Origin: an uncultured Christensenellaceae bacterium
GTDB taxonomy: Bacteria > Bacillota > Clostridia > Christensenellales > Christensenellaceae
NCBI GenBank assembly: GCA_910588425.1
Contig: CAJUPM010000016.1
Span: forward strand, 1-42,315
DNA: 42,315 nt
Direction: 5' to 3'
Shown: one piece after another, positions 30,723 to 38,788 of the stretch
How the letters are laid out: each line of letters begins with the position of its first letter
Numbering within the stretch: the stretch's first letter is position 1
Program-made: the position numbers and the translations under genes
The notes under the pieces: generated by a model
The model's input: the letters and a program-made list of their open reading frames with translations, nothing else
What the model was told of the DNA's origin: nothing
Databases searched by the model: none

Positions 30723-31232
30723 CTATTTTGTCGTGCTGCCAAACCCGCCGTCCCTATGGGCGCAGGCCGCGTCGTCTTCCGTGATGCCAAAGGGAAGAAA
30801 GATACCCTGCATCATGCCCTGCCCAGCGGCGATATGCAGCGTCTTACCCTCCCGGGAATCGTTGGTCAGCTTGCATTGAATATGCCCTTCATTTTGAGAG
30901 CCGTAGTAGTCGCTGTCGATAATGCCCACGGTGTTGTTGAGCTGCATACGGAATTTGAATCCCAGGCCGCTGCGCGGAAAGCACTGCAAAACCCAGCCTT
31001 CCTGCATACAGGCGCGGATTCCCGTGGGCAAATGGATCTGCTCCCCCGGCGCCAGGGAAAAATCGATGGGCGAAAAGAAATCGTATCCCGCAGAGCCTGC
31101 CGTTGCCCGCCGGGGCAGGCGCAGCTGCTCATATGCCGCCAGCGCTCTGGCCTCGCCGCCCCCAAGGAGCCGCTCAAAATCCTCTAAAAACTGCTGTTTG
31201 GAAACCAGTTCAAACCGGGCAATTCTCTGCAT
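30723..31232 (-). CDS. dut: dUTP diphosphatase (dUTPase fold)
   Basis: A 169-residue enzyme that hydrolyses dUTP to dUMP and keeps uracil out of DNA. The conserved motifs are visible: ATAGSAGYDFFS (motif 1), FPRSGLGFKF (motif 2), NTVGIIDSDYYG (motif 3, catalytic Asp) and the C-terminal RDGGFGSTTK (P loop-like motif 5). It is longer than typical trimeric dUTPases by an N-terminal ~35 residues (LVSKQQFLEDFERLL). It is transcribed divergently from the next gene. Confidence 0.94.
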   Translation of the reverse strand: MQRIARFELVSKQQFLEDFERLLGGGEARALAAYEQLRLPRRATAGSAGYDFFSPIDFSLAPGEQIHLPTGIRACMQEGWVLQCFPRSGLGFKFRMQLNNTVGIIDSDYYGSQNEGHIQCKLTNDSREGKTLHIAAGQGMMQGIFLPFGITEDDAACAHRDGGFGSTTK

Positions 31233-31355
31233 TTTTCTTCCCGCCTTTCTCTTTTTTCTATCATACCATATTCAGCCCGCCCTTTTCCAGCCGGCCAGGC
31301 ACAAAAAGCCCTTTTTTGGAATAGTATAAGAATAATCAGCATTTTGGAGGTCATC

Positions 31356-31829
31356 GTGAATCAAAACCAATACCCAAATATCGATCGGTATGCACAGAAG
31401 AACCGCCAGGATCAGGAGCTGGAATCCATGGGCATCGATTCCTCTGCGGTGGATTTCAATGCGCCGCAGACCTATGAAGAGTTTTTAAACCAGAACCCCG
31501 CAAAAGGGACGCTGAAAATCCAGGCTTATACGGCCAGGCAGGCGCTGCCCGTGCCCGGCGTTCATGTGATCGTCAGCAAGCGCTTCGGAAACCAAAACCA
31601 CGTTTTCTTCGAGGGAACGACGGATGAAAGCGGCCTGATCGACGATATCACACTTCCGGCGCCCATGCGCGGCAGCTCGGAAAAGCCTTTCCAGCCGCAT
31701 CCCTTCGCGCTCTACGACATTCAGGCAGACCATCCTTCCTACCAGCAGCAGGATCTGAAATACGGCGCGATTTTCGAGGGAATCAAATCCATTCAGCCCG
31801 TCGATCTCATGCCTGGCCCTCGTGGATAA
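31356..31829 (+). CDS. Transthyretin-like/carboxypeptidase regulatory-domain protein of unknown function
   Basis: A 157-residue protein with a GTG start and an excellent GGAGG site 5 bases upstream. The N-terminal 45 residues are polar. The second half (GTLKIQAYTARQALPVPGVH ... DESGLIDDITLPAP ... YDIQADHPSY) has the pattern of a small beta sandwich of the carboxypeptidase-regulatory (TTR-like) type. There is no signal peptide. It ends 9 bases before a SpoIID/peptidoglycan-binding gene, so it is likely an accessory of that protein. Confidence 0.7.
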   Translation: MNQNQYPNIDRYAQKNRQDQELESMGIDSSAVDFNAPQTYEEFLNQNPAKGTLKIQAYTARQALPVPGVHVIVSKRFGNQNHVFFEGTTDESGLIDDITLPAPMRGSSEKPFQPHPFALYDIQADHPSYQQQDLKYGAIFEGIKSIQPVDLMPGPRG

Positions 31830-31838
31830 GGAGGATAT

Positions 31839-33182
31839 ATGGCAACATTCACCATACCTGAGTATATCACCGTGCATCTGGGGCCGCCAAACTCCAATGC
31901 ACAGAATATTACCATCCCCTTCCGGGATTATATCAAAAACGTGGCTTCCAGCGAAATTTACCCAACCTGGCCGGAATCCGCGCTGCGCGCCAACATTCTG
32001 GCACAGACTACATACGCGCTCAACCGCATCTATACCGAATGGTACCGAAGCCAGGGCTATGATTTTGATATTACCAACTCCACTGCCTATGACCAGGCGT
32101 TCGTTCCCAACCGTGATATCTTCGGCAACATCTCGCAGATCGTGGATGAGATCTTCAACGACTACGTCGTCCGCCAGGGCAGCGTCGCCCCGTATTTCAC
32201 GCAATACTGCAGCGGCGCACTGCGGCAGTGCGAAGGGCTTTCCCAATGGGGCACCGTAGATCTGGCCGAGCAGGGATATGTCCCCTATCAAATTCTGCAA
32301 TACTATTATGGAGATGATATTAACATTGTGTTTGGCGCACCCTCTGCACCCAATATCCGTTCCTACCCCGGCATTCCTCTCAAGCTTGGCAGCGCCGGAG
32401 AAGACGTTAGAACTATCCAGCGCCAGCTTAACCGCATCGGGGATAACTATCCTGCCATTCCCAAAATCGAAGTCGTAACCGGCGTTTTTACGCCCGAAAC
32501 CGAGGCCGCCGTGCGCAAATTCCAACAGATTTTCAACTTGACGGTAGATGGCATTGTGGGCGAGGCAACATGGTATAAAATCAAGTATCTGTATGTTACG
32601 GTCAAGCGCCTCTCCGAGCTGGAAACCGAAGGCGTCGCCCTCTCGGAAGTCAGCCGGCTCTATCCTGGCCAGCTGGCGCCGGGAGACGTCAGCAACTATG
32701 TCCGCGTGCTGCGCTATTACCTGGGTGTCATCGGCTATTTTGACCCGGAAATCCCCGTCATCTCCCTGGGCGATACCTTCGATGAACAGACGGCCGAGGT
32801 CGTCCGGGCGTTTCAGCAGCAAAAGGGCCTGCCCGTTACGGGGGAAGTGGACCGCGATACCTGGAATGCCATCCTGCTGGCCTATGCCGATATCCGCTCT
32901 TCCCTGCCCGAAGCCTTTTCCTATTCGGATTTCGTCTACCCCGGCCGGCTGCTCAGCCCGGGCATTGCGGATTGGGATGTGCGCGTCTTGCAGCAGATGC
33001 TGTCTGTCATCACAGAGTCCAACCCGAACCTGCCGCGGGTTACCGTTACTGGGACATATGACCAGGCGACGGAAGACGCCATCCGCCGGATTCAGGAGCA
33101 GTATGGCATCCCCGTTACCGGCCAGACCGGCGCGATCACATGGAACGCCGTCGTGGATGAGTATCTGCGCGTGGCAGGCTAG
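31839..33182 (+). CDS. SpoIID/LytB-like domain protein with three peptidoglycan-binding repeats
   Basis: A 447-residue protein. The N-terminal part (about 40-170) resembles the SpoIID/LytB domain: WPESALRANILAQTTYALNR, AYDQAFVPN and LSQWGTVDLAEQGYVPYQIL. Three PG_binding_1 repeats follow at about 182-250 (LGSAGEDVRTIQRQLNRIG), 285-345 (VRAFQQQKGLPVTGEVDRDT) and 380-440 (IRRIQEQYGIPVTGQTGAITW). No signal peptide is seen, so it may act on the mother-cell side of spore cortex. Ribosome site GGAGG 5 bases upstream. Confidence 0.85.
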   Translation: MATFTIPEYITVHLGPPNSNAQNITIPFRDYIKNVASSEIYPTWPESALRANILAQTTYALNRIYTEWYRSQGYDFDITNSTAYDQAFVPNRDIFGNISQIVDEIFNDYVVRQGSVAPYFTQYCSGALRQCEGLSQWGTVDLAEQGYVPYQILQYYYGDDINIVFGAPSAPNIRSYPGIPLKLGSAGEDVRTIQRQLNRIGDNYPAIPKIEVVTGVFTPETEAAVRKFQQIFNLTVDGIVGEATWYKIKYLYVTVKRLSELETEGVALSEVSRLYPGQLAPGDVSNYVRVLRYYLGVIGYFDPEIPVISLGDTFDEQTAEVVRAFQQQKGLPVTGEVDRDTWNAILLAYADIRSSLPEAFSYSDFVYPGRLLSPGIADWDVRVLQQMLSVITESNPNLPRVTVTGTYDQATEDAIRRIQEQYGIPVTGQTGAITWNAVVDEYLRVAG

Positions 33183-34129
33183 CCCTGCATTTCCGGCAAA
33201 AAGCGCGCCAAAAAGCTGCGCACCGCCGCCTCGTATTCCTGCTGATGCAGAAAATAGGCCGTGGCGTGATCGGCTGTTGGCGCTAGGAAAAGCTGCTTTG
33301 GCCCGGCATATGCGCGGTACATCTCCTCCGACATCCGGGTGGGCACGAAGCGATCCCGCTGTCCATGGATGAATAGGATGGGAACCTCCGCCTTTTTCAG
33401 CTGCTTGCTGGCAGAGCACTGAGCAAACGTATAGCCAGCCCGAAGCTTGCAGATAGCGCTGGCCAGCGGCAAAAACGGGATGGCGGGCAGATGGTAGTAT
33501 TCATGCAGCACATGCCGGAACTCCTCCAGAGCAGAGGTAAAGCCGCAGTCTGCGATCACCCCTTTGAGGCCCCTCGGCCGCTCGCCCGCCGCCATGAGCA
33601 CGGTTGCCGCTCCCATGGAGACACCGTGCAGCAGGATTTTGCACGCCTCGCCTAGGCGCTGGCGCAAATACTGCATCCAAAGCAGGCAATCTTTGTGATC
33701 CAGCCATCCGAATCCGATGAACTTGCCGCCGCTCTTTCCATGCGCCCGGTTATCCGGGAGGAGCAGCGCATAGCCCATCTGATAGAAAAATTTTGCAAAT
33801 ACGCTGAAATTGGTCTTCCCGTCTGTCTTATGCCCATGAATAGCAAGGAGCACTTTACCGTTCTCCGGATGCCGGGAAGGGTAGAACACTGCGTGCAGCG
33901 GCGTGCCGTCCTGCGAAAAAATCTGCACCTCCTCGCTTGGCAGTGCATCCAAAAAAGCCTCCCCCTCATGGATGCGCGGCATATGCGGCAGCCATTTTTT
34001 CGCGGGCGGCTTTTGCTTTCTGCGCGGCCTGGGCCGCACCAGCGCATAGCGATAGAGCGCATATGAGATCAGCAGTATCAGAAGGGCAAAAGCGCCCAGC
34101 AAAAATGAAACCCAGGTAAGTGCATCCAT
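33179..34129 (-). CDS. Alpha/beta hydrolase, membrane-anchored
   Basis: A 316-residue protein with an N-terminal membrane helix (about 8-28) and an alpha/beta hydrolase fold: oxyanion region AIHGHKTDGKTNF, nucleophile elbow HGVSMGAATVL (Ser), Asp in IHGQRDRFVP, His in APTADHATAYF. It resembles the BAAT/dipeptidyl-type hydrolase YfhR/AbhD family. The start has two adjacent ATGs after GGGGGAG; the second gives 6-base spacing. It overlaps the 3' end of the SpoIID-like gene by 4 bases, tail to tail. Confidence 0.87.
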   Translation of the reverse strand: MDALTWVSFLLGAFALLILLISYALYRYALVRPRPRRKQKPPAKKWLPHMPRIHEGEAFLDALPSEEVQIFSQDGTPLHAVFYPSRHPENGKVLLAIHGHKTDGKTNFSVFAKFFYQMGYALLLPDNRAHGKSGGKFIGFGWLDHKDCLLWMQYLRQRLGEACKILLHGVSMGAATVLMAAGERPRGLKGVIADCGFTSALEEFRHVLHEYYHLPAIPFLPLASAICKLRAGYTFAQCSASKQLKKAEVPILFIHGQRDRFVPTRMSEEMYRAYAGPKQLFLAPTADHATAYFLHQQEYEAAVRSFLARFLPEMQG

Positions 34130-34226
34130 CATCGTCTCCCCCATTTTCTGGTTTTGTTAAAATAAATTGCTGTGATTGACAAAAATTGCTTTCTTCTTTG
34201 TCATTTTCAAGCTGCGGGCCGTATGC

Positions 34227-34232
34227 TATAAT
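34227..34232 (+). promoter_or_regulatory. Probable promoter (-10) of the HD-domain gene
   Basis: TATAAT 20 bases before the ATG at 34253, with TTTTCA 17 bases upstream. Confidence 0.5.
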
Positions 34233-34252
34233 TGCAATAGTGAGGTGAAGCA

Positions 34253-34744
34253 ATGTTTCGAGAATTTTTTGATTGCATCCGCGATCTTTATTATACCGAT
34301 GCCGTTCAATCCATGCAACACACGACCCAGCATGTGCCCACGGTCAACTGCCTGGAGCACTGTCTGTTCGTCTCGTATGTGAGCTTCCGCATGGCAAAAA
34401 AGCGCGGGCTGGATTATCGGGCTGCGGCGCGGGGCGCGCTTTTGCACGATATGTTCCTCTACGACCAGCACGATAAGCGCAACTATGTGGGCCGGCACGC
34501 GGCCTATCACCCCCTGGCCGCCCTCCGCAATGCGACGGCGCGTTTTTCCCTCTCGGAAGTGGAAAAAGACTGCATCGCCAGCCATATGTGGCCGTCGGCC
34601 GGGCAAAAACCGCGTTTTGCGGAATCCAAAATCGTGAACCTGGCAGATAAAATCTGCGCGACGGCAGAAGTTCTGCATATCTACCATCTGATGCGCATCC
34701 GCCGCCAGCTTCTGTCGGCTTTGCTGCAGCCGCAGCGCGCATAG
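34253..34744 (+). CDS. HD-domain phosphohydrolase (small)
   Basis: A 163-residue HD-fold protein: His in NCLEHCLFVSY, HD in GALLHDMFLYD, His in HAAYHPLAAL, HMWP and Asp in VNLADKICA, the usual order of metal ligands. In relatives such proteins are nucleotide hydrolases or tRNA-end-processing enzymes; the substrate here is unknown. GAGGTG lies 5 bases upstream. Confidence 0.87.
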   Translation: MFREFFDCIRDLYYTDAVQSMQHTTQHVPTVNCLEHCLFVSYVSFRMAKKRGLDYRAAARGALLHDMFLYDQHDKRNYVGRHAAYHPLAALRNATARFSLSEVEKDCIASHMWPSAGQKPRFAESKIVNLADKICATAEVLHIYHLMRIRRQLLSALLQPQRA

Positions 34745-34746
34745 CA

Positions 34747-34776
34747 AAAGGGAAGGCAACCGCCTCCCCTTTTTTA
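34747..34776 (+). terminator. Terminator of the HD-domain gene
   Basis: An imperfect stem AAGGGAAGGC-aacc-GCCTCCCCTT followed by T6. Confidence 0.7.
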
Positions 34777-34807
34777 TTTTCTCAGCATTCCCTTCCCGGC
34801 GCTGTTT

Positions 34808-36544
34808 TCAGCCAAGCTCCCGGATTTCCGTAAAAACATCCTCGCCCTTCATGACTTTGGCGATTCGATCGTGCGCCGCCGAAAGCGAAGAAGATGTTTT
34901 GCCGCCGTTGAGCGCGGCGCTGGTCGGCACGATCACATGATGCCCATCCCCATATTCCACAAACACTTTGCACGGAATATATCCCACATTTTTCAGCTCA
35001 ATTTCATCCTCTTTCCGAACCAGATCCAGCTTTAAAATGACGGTATCGTTGTTGATCTCCCTTCCCATGCCCGAGACAAAGTTGCCCATGGAGAAGATGC
35101 AGGGGACGCTTCTGCCGTCTGCCGCAGTGATGATCTTCGGGCCTTGCAGGCAATGTGAATGCGAGCCGGCGATAAAATCCACCCCGGCATCTGCCATCTG
35201 CTGAGCGTGCTGCTCCTGCTTCTCCGTATAGTCGTGCGTATTCTCTACGCCCCAGTGGTTATAGGCGATGATAAACTCGGCCCCGGCTTCCCGCGCCGCC
35301 GCCACATCCGCCCTGACGTTTTCCTCGGAATACCGCCTGATGAGCAGCGATTTCTGCGCATCCGGAATGGCCAGCTCGCCGTATTTTGTATTGAGAATCT
35401 CGGTATAGGAGAGCACCGCGACTTTGATGCCGTTCACGTCTGCCAGCAGGAACCTCGGCTCCCCGGCCCGGGTAAACGTGCCGGTATGGGCGATGAGGTA
35501 GGTATCCAGCATCTGTACCGTCTCATAAAGCCCCATGGTTCCCGTATCCCCGGCGTGGTTATTGGCCGTAACCACGGCATCATAGCCCGCATAGCGAACC
35601 GCATCCAAAAACGTCGCCTGAGCGTTGCAGTGCGGGTTATCCTGGACGGTTTTCCCCGCCGCCGTATAGGGGCTGGAGTAGGAAAGGCAGGTTTCCAGAT
35701 TCCCAACGACAAAATCGCCTTTTGCAAAAATACCGCGCACCAGCCGGAAGCTGCTGTTATAGTTATAGCTTTTGCCGGACTTGGCCGCATACTGCTGCGA
35801 AGAAAGGCACATGAGATCGCCCGTCAGCAAAATGCTCGCCTCTCCGGTATCCGAGGCATCCGGGTTTTTCCAAATGCCGTCTATTTTTTGGAACCTTGGC
35901 GCAGTAATCTTGTCCAGCGGCGCATACGGCCTGCTGGAAGTAACCCAGACGGCGACGGAATCCTGGTATTCCCCCGCCTGTGCGCTCACCCGCGCCGTTC
36001 CCTTGCCCACGGCCACGACTCTGCCCTGGCTATCCACGGTGGCAACGCTCTCATCGTTGCTCGACCAAACCGCCTGCCCCTGAACTTCCCGGGAGAGGCG
36101 GCAGCTAAGCTGCCCCTCCTGCCCTGGCTCCAGCGCGAGATAGGCCTGCTCGATATGGACGCCCGGTGCCTCCGGCATCCCCGTTACCTGGATTTTCAGC
36201 TCGCCCGAGGCATTTTCATGCACAAACGAGAGGATGCACTCCCCCGCTCCCACAGCCACAATCTCCCGCCGCTCATTGACCAGCGCGACTGCCTCGTCGC
36301 TGGAGGCATACCACATCGCGCCTTCCGGCGAGACATTCTCTGCAAAGCAATCCTCCAGAGCGACGATATCGCCCTGCCGCATTTCCAGCGAATCCAGCGC
36401 AAAGGCCGGAATTGGCTCTGTACTGGGCTCTGGGCTTGTGCTCGGCCTGGGCGCGGCGGCCTGCTCGGTTTGCTCTGCACAGCCGGGCAAAGCGCAGATC
36501 AGCATCAAAATCAGCAAAACTGCTGCAACTCTTCTTGCTTTCAT
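34808..36544 (-). CDS. CapA-family lipoprotein with two bacterial Ig-like (Big2) domains
   Basis: A 578-residue secreted lipoprotein. The lipobox LICALPGC places lipid Cys22. Two Big2-like repeats follow at about 50-130 and 145-225 (WSSNDESVATVDSQGRVVAVGKG is the clear one). The CapA/PGA-synthesis-type metallophosphoesterase domain is at about 250-530: LLTGDLMC, GNLETCLS, ANNHAGD, NHWGVENTH and AGSHSHCLQG. Members are found in poly-gamma-glutamate capsule operons but also as lone lipoproteins; here no pgs genes are near. ATG 36544 has AAAGAGG 4 bases upstream. Confidence 0.9.
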   Translation of the reverse strand: MKARRVAAVLLILMLICALPGCAEQTEQAAAPRPSTSPEPSTEPIPAFALDSLEMRQGDIVALEDCFAENVSPEGAMWYASSDEAVALVNERREIVAVGAGECILSFVHENASGELKIQVTGMPEAPGVHIEQAYLALEPGQEGQLSCRLSREVQGQAVWSSNDESVATVDSQGRVVAVGKGTARVSAQAGEYQDSVAVWVTSSRPYAPLDKITAPRFQKIDGIWKNPDASDTGEASILLTGDLMCLSSQQYAAKSGKSYNYNSSFRLVRGIFAKGDFVVGNLETCLSYSSPYTAAGKTVQDNPHCNAQATFLDAVRYAGYDAVVTANNHAGDTGTMGLYETVQMLDTYLIAHTGTFTRAGEPRFLLADVNGIKVAVLSYTEILNTKYGELAIPDAQKSLLIRRYSEENVRADVAAAREAGAEFIIAYNHWGVENTHDYTEKQEQHAQQMADAGVDFIAGSHSHCLQGPKIITAADGRSVPCIFSMGNFVSGMGREINNDTVILKLDLVRKEDEIELKNVGYIPCKVFVEYGDGHHVIVPTSAALNGGKTSSSLSAAHDRIAKVMKGEDVFTEIRELG

Positions 36545-36704
36545 CTTTCCTCTTTCCCTTTCCTGTTCTCTTTTGACAGCACGATGATAAAGGCGAGCGC
36601 CGGAGTTCCATGAATCCGGGAATCCGCTCGAAATTTCCAATTTCAGCAATGGCCAGGATCATTTTACCATATTCAGCGCGCAAAAGACAATTCGGCGTTT
36701 TCAG

Positions 36705-36731
36705 CAAAAAGGCAGGAGTTTTTCTCCTGCC
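36705..36731 (-). terminator. Terminator of the YARHG gene
   Basis: GGCAGGAG-N5-CTCCTGCC with a T5 run on the minus strand. Confidence 0.85.
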
Positions 36732-36774
36732 CAAAATTTTCGCCCTATACGCTTCTTTCAAATCCTGCCTAGTT

Positions 36775-37878
36775 TCACGATTTCTGGTATCCCTTTTCCC
36801 GCTCCACTTCCAAAATGCGGATAATATTTTCAATCTGATAATCGTTCATGCGGCTACGGACGATCTCGTCGTCCTCCGTATCCGGAAGATACCATTGGAA
36901 CTGGCTGAAATAATCTTCAATCTGATGGTTTAGCGTGAAAATCTTGCCGGATACCGCATACATCCCATTGCGCAGAACCGAGAGTTCAAACTCGCTGGCC
37001 CGCTCCAATTCTTCCCTCGTATAGCAGCGGCCGGATCCCGCGATAATCCAAAACTCCAGATTTTCAGCAGACGCCTCCTCATAATAGGTATCCAGCGCGG
37101 CGAGCAGCCCATCACAGCGGGAATCAAAGCAGAGATAGCCCGCCTGGCGGCGCTCCAGCATATAGGTATCCTCAAATTGCAGGGCGATTGGCTGGCCGGC
37201 AGGGTCTTCCCCTTCCATCTGTTCCCAAACCTGCAAAACCAGGACATTGCCATCCCACTGCGTTGTATAGCTTTGAATCTGATAGCGCGTCAGCCGAGGC
37301 AAATGCGCGGCCCCGCTCCAGGCGCCGGTCTGGGCATCCAGCCCTTTCCAAAGCGCACTTTCTTCCGCGACAGTTCCGCTCAGCACGCCCGCCCCTTTGA
37401 TGCCATCGCTCCCCCAGTCTTGGGTTAGAATGAGCTCAACTTTCTGCTCAAACTGCGCGATGAACTCCTCCAGCTGCGCTTTTTCCTCTTCCGTCAGCGC
37501 CCTTTCCAACGTTGCGGCATCTATGGTGGTTTCCTCCTGCCCGCCTTCATCTTGCACCAGCCCATCTCCCGGCAGAGCCTGGGCATTCTCTACCCCTTTA
37601 CCCGCAAAGGCTCCTGTAAGATGGATACATAAAAACCCTGCCACAACGCCAAAGGCCAAAAGCAGGAGCGTTGCGAGCATAGCAAAGCCTGGGCCTCTCC
37701 CTTTCTTTTTGGGGGATTCCCAGCCCTTCGCTTTTTCGATAAAGTCAGCGCCTGTGAGCGAGCCGCGCGCAGCAGCTTTGGGCTGCATCTGCAGTTCCAA
37801 GCACTCTGCCCCACAATGAGGACAACGCTTCTGGCCCGGCGCAAGCTCCGCTCCACAATTGGGGCAAAAACAGCCCAT
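36775..37878 (-). CDS. Zinc-ribbon, single-pass membrane protein with YARHG domain
   Basis: A 367-residue protein. The N-terminal zinc ribbon is CFCPNCG-x9-RCPHCG. A membrane helix lies at about 67-88 (FAMLATLLLLAFGVVAGFLC), and an extracellular part ends with a YARHG domain: RCYTREELERASEFELSVLR-NGMYA, followed by YFSQFQWYLP and an amphipathic NxIxxLE-type end. Such proteins are widespread in Clostridia; the function is unknown, with a cell-surface location likely. Start 37878 has GAGGAGG upstream. It lies 231 bases upstream of the CapA gene, with a terminator between. Confidence 0.85.
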   Translation of the reverse strand: MGCFCPNCGAELAPGQKRCPHCGAECLELQMQPKAAARGSLTGADFIEKAKGWESPKKKGRGPGFAMLATLLLLAFGVVAGFLCIHLTGAFAGKGVENAQALPGDGLVQDEGGQEETTIDAATLERALTEEEKAQLEEFIAQFEQKVELILTQDWGSDGIKGAGVLSGTVAEESALWKGLDAQTGAWSGAAHLPRLTRYQIQSYTTQWDGNVLVLQVWEQMEGEDPAGQPIALQFEDTYMLERRQAGYLCFDSRCDGLLAALDTYYEEASAENLEFWIIAGSGRCYTREELERASEFELSVLRNGMYAVSGKIFTLNHQIEDYFSQFQWYLPDTEDDEIVRSRMNDYQIENIIRILEVEREKGYQKS

Positions 37879-37957
37879 AATGTGCCTCCTCGCAACCACT
37901 TTGCTTGATTTGATTATACCACGTTCCGCTTTTTTAGCAAATAAACATCGTGTAAAT

Positions 37958-37993
37958 AAAAAACCGCGTTTTTCCTTTCATCACGCGGTTTTT
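37958..37993 (-). terminator. Terminator-like hairpin after the HD gene
   Basis: AAACCGCGT and ACGCGGTTT around a 13-base loop; a T run follows on each strand. Confidence 0.7.
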
Positions 37994-38033
37994 GCCTGGA
38001 TCACGCGCGCATGGAGCGCCGCTAGCAGCCGGC

Positions 38034-38618
38034 TTAGGCCAGCGCCTGCATTTGCTCTGCAACACTCTGCTCGCAGGAGCGCATGGCCAAAATCGTGCGG
38101 CCAAGCAGCTCATCCAGCTCCCAGCCAAGCATCTCTGCGCCGCTTCGGATCACATCCCTGCTGCACCCGGCGGCAAAGCGCTTATCCTTAAACTTCTTTT
38201 TCAGGCTGGAAAGCTCCATATCCGAGACGCTCCCAGACGGCCGCATCCGAGCTGCCGCGCCAATCAGCCCCGTAAGTTCATCAGCCGCAAACAGCACCTT
38301 TTCCATCTCGTGCTCCGGCTTTACTTCCGAGACCAGCCCATACCCATGGCTGCATACTGCGTGGATTAGTTCCTCGCCGGCACCGCCCTGCCGCAATAGC
38401 TCCGGAGCTTTCCGGCAATGCTGCTCCGGGAACTGCTCAAAATCAATATCGTGCAGCAATCCAGCGATTCCCCAGAAATCTTCCTGCTCCGCATAGCCCA
38501 GCTCCCTCGCGTAATAGCGCATCACGCCCTCTACCGTCAACGCGTGCAGCAAATGGAACGGCTCTTTGTTATATTCTCTCAGCAGCTGCATAGCCTGCTG
38601 CCTTGGCATACCTTGCAT
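38034..38618 (-). CDS. HD-domain (HDIG-type) protein
   Basis: A 194-residue HD-fold protein: H at LLHALTVEGVMRYYA, HD in GLLHDIDFEQF, H in CSHGYG and an Asp in AADELTGLI. The order fits single-domain HDIG hydrolases similar to those paired with nucleotidyl metabolism. The start at 38618 has AGGAGG 8 bases upstream. Function unknown. It is transcribed on its own. Confidence 0.87.
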   Translation of the reverse strand: MQGMPRQQAMQLLREYNKEPFHLLHALTVEGVMRYYARELGYAEQEDFWGIAGLLHDIDFEQFPEQHCRKAPELLRQGGAGEELIHAVCSHGYGLVSEVKPEHEMEKVLFAADELTGLIGAAARMRPSGSVSDMELSSLKKKFKDKRFAAGCSRDVIRSGAEMLGWELDELLGRTILAMRSCEQSVAEQMQALA

Positions 38619-38725
38619 GGCATTTTCCTCCTTTTTGGCGCGGCAACCGCCGCCCACTCTTCTCTGTTTTCTTTTAGTATAGCATATCTTTGGGAAATCT
38701 GCGCCGCTTCCTTTTTTCGCACAGC

Positions 38726-38750
38726 AAAAAACCGGCGCAAAATGCGCCGG
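38726..38750 (-). terminator. Terminator of the collagen-like gene
   Basis: CCGGCGCA-aaa-TGCGCCGG with a T6 run on the minus strand. Confidence 0.85.
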
Positions 38751-38788
38751 CCTTTTGTTTTGCGGAGCTGATAGCCCAAACCAAGAGG

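Noticed and set aside
31485..33419. A 644-codon minus-strand frame
   Set aside because: It is antisense to the TTR-like and SpoIID-like genes. The plus-strand genes have GGAGG starts and domains, while the antisense product looks like low-complexity translation of GC-rich codons.
35159..36613. A 484-codon plus-strand frame
   Set aside because: It is antisense to the CapA lipoprotein gene and has no recognisable domain.
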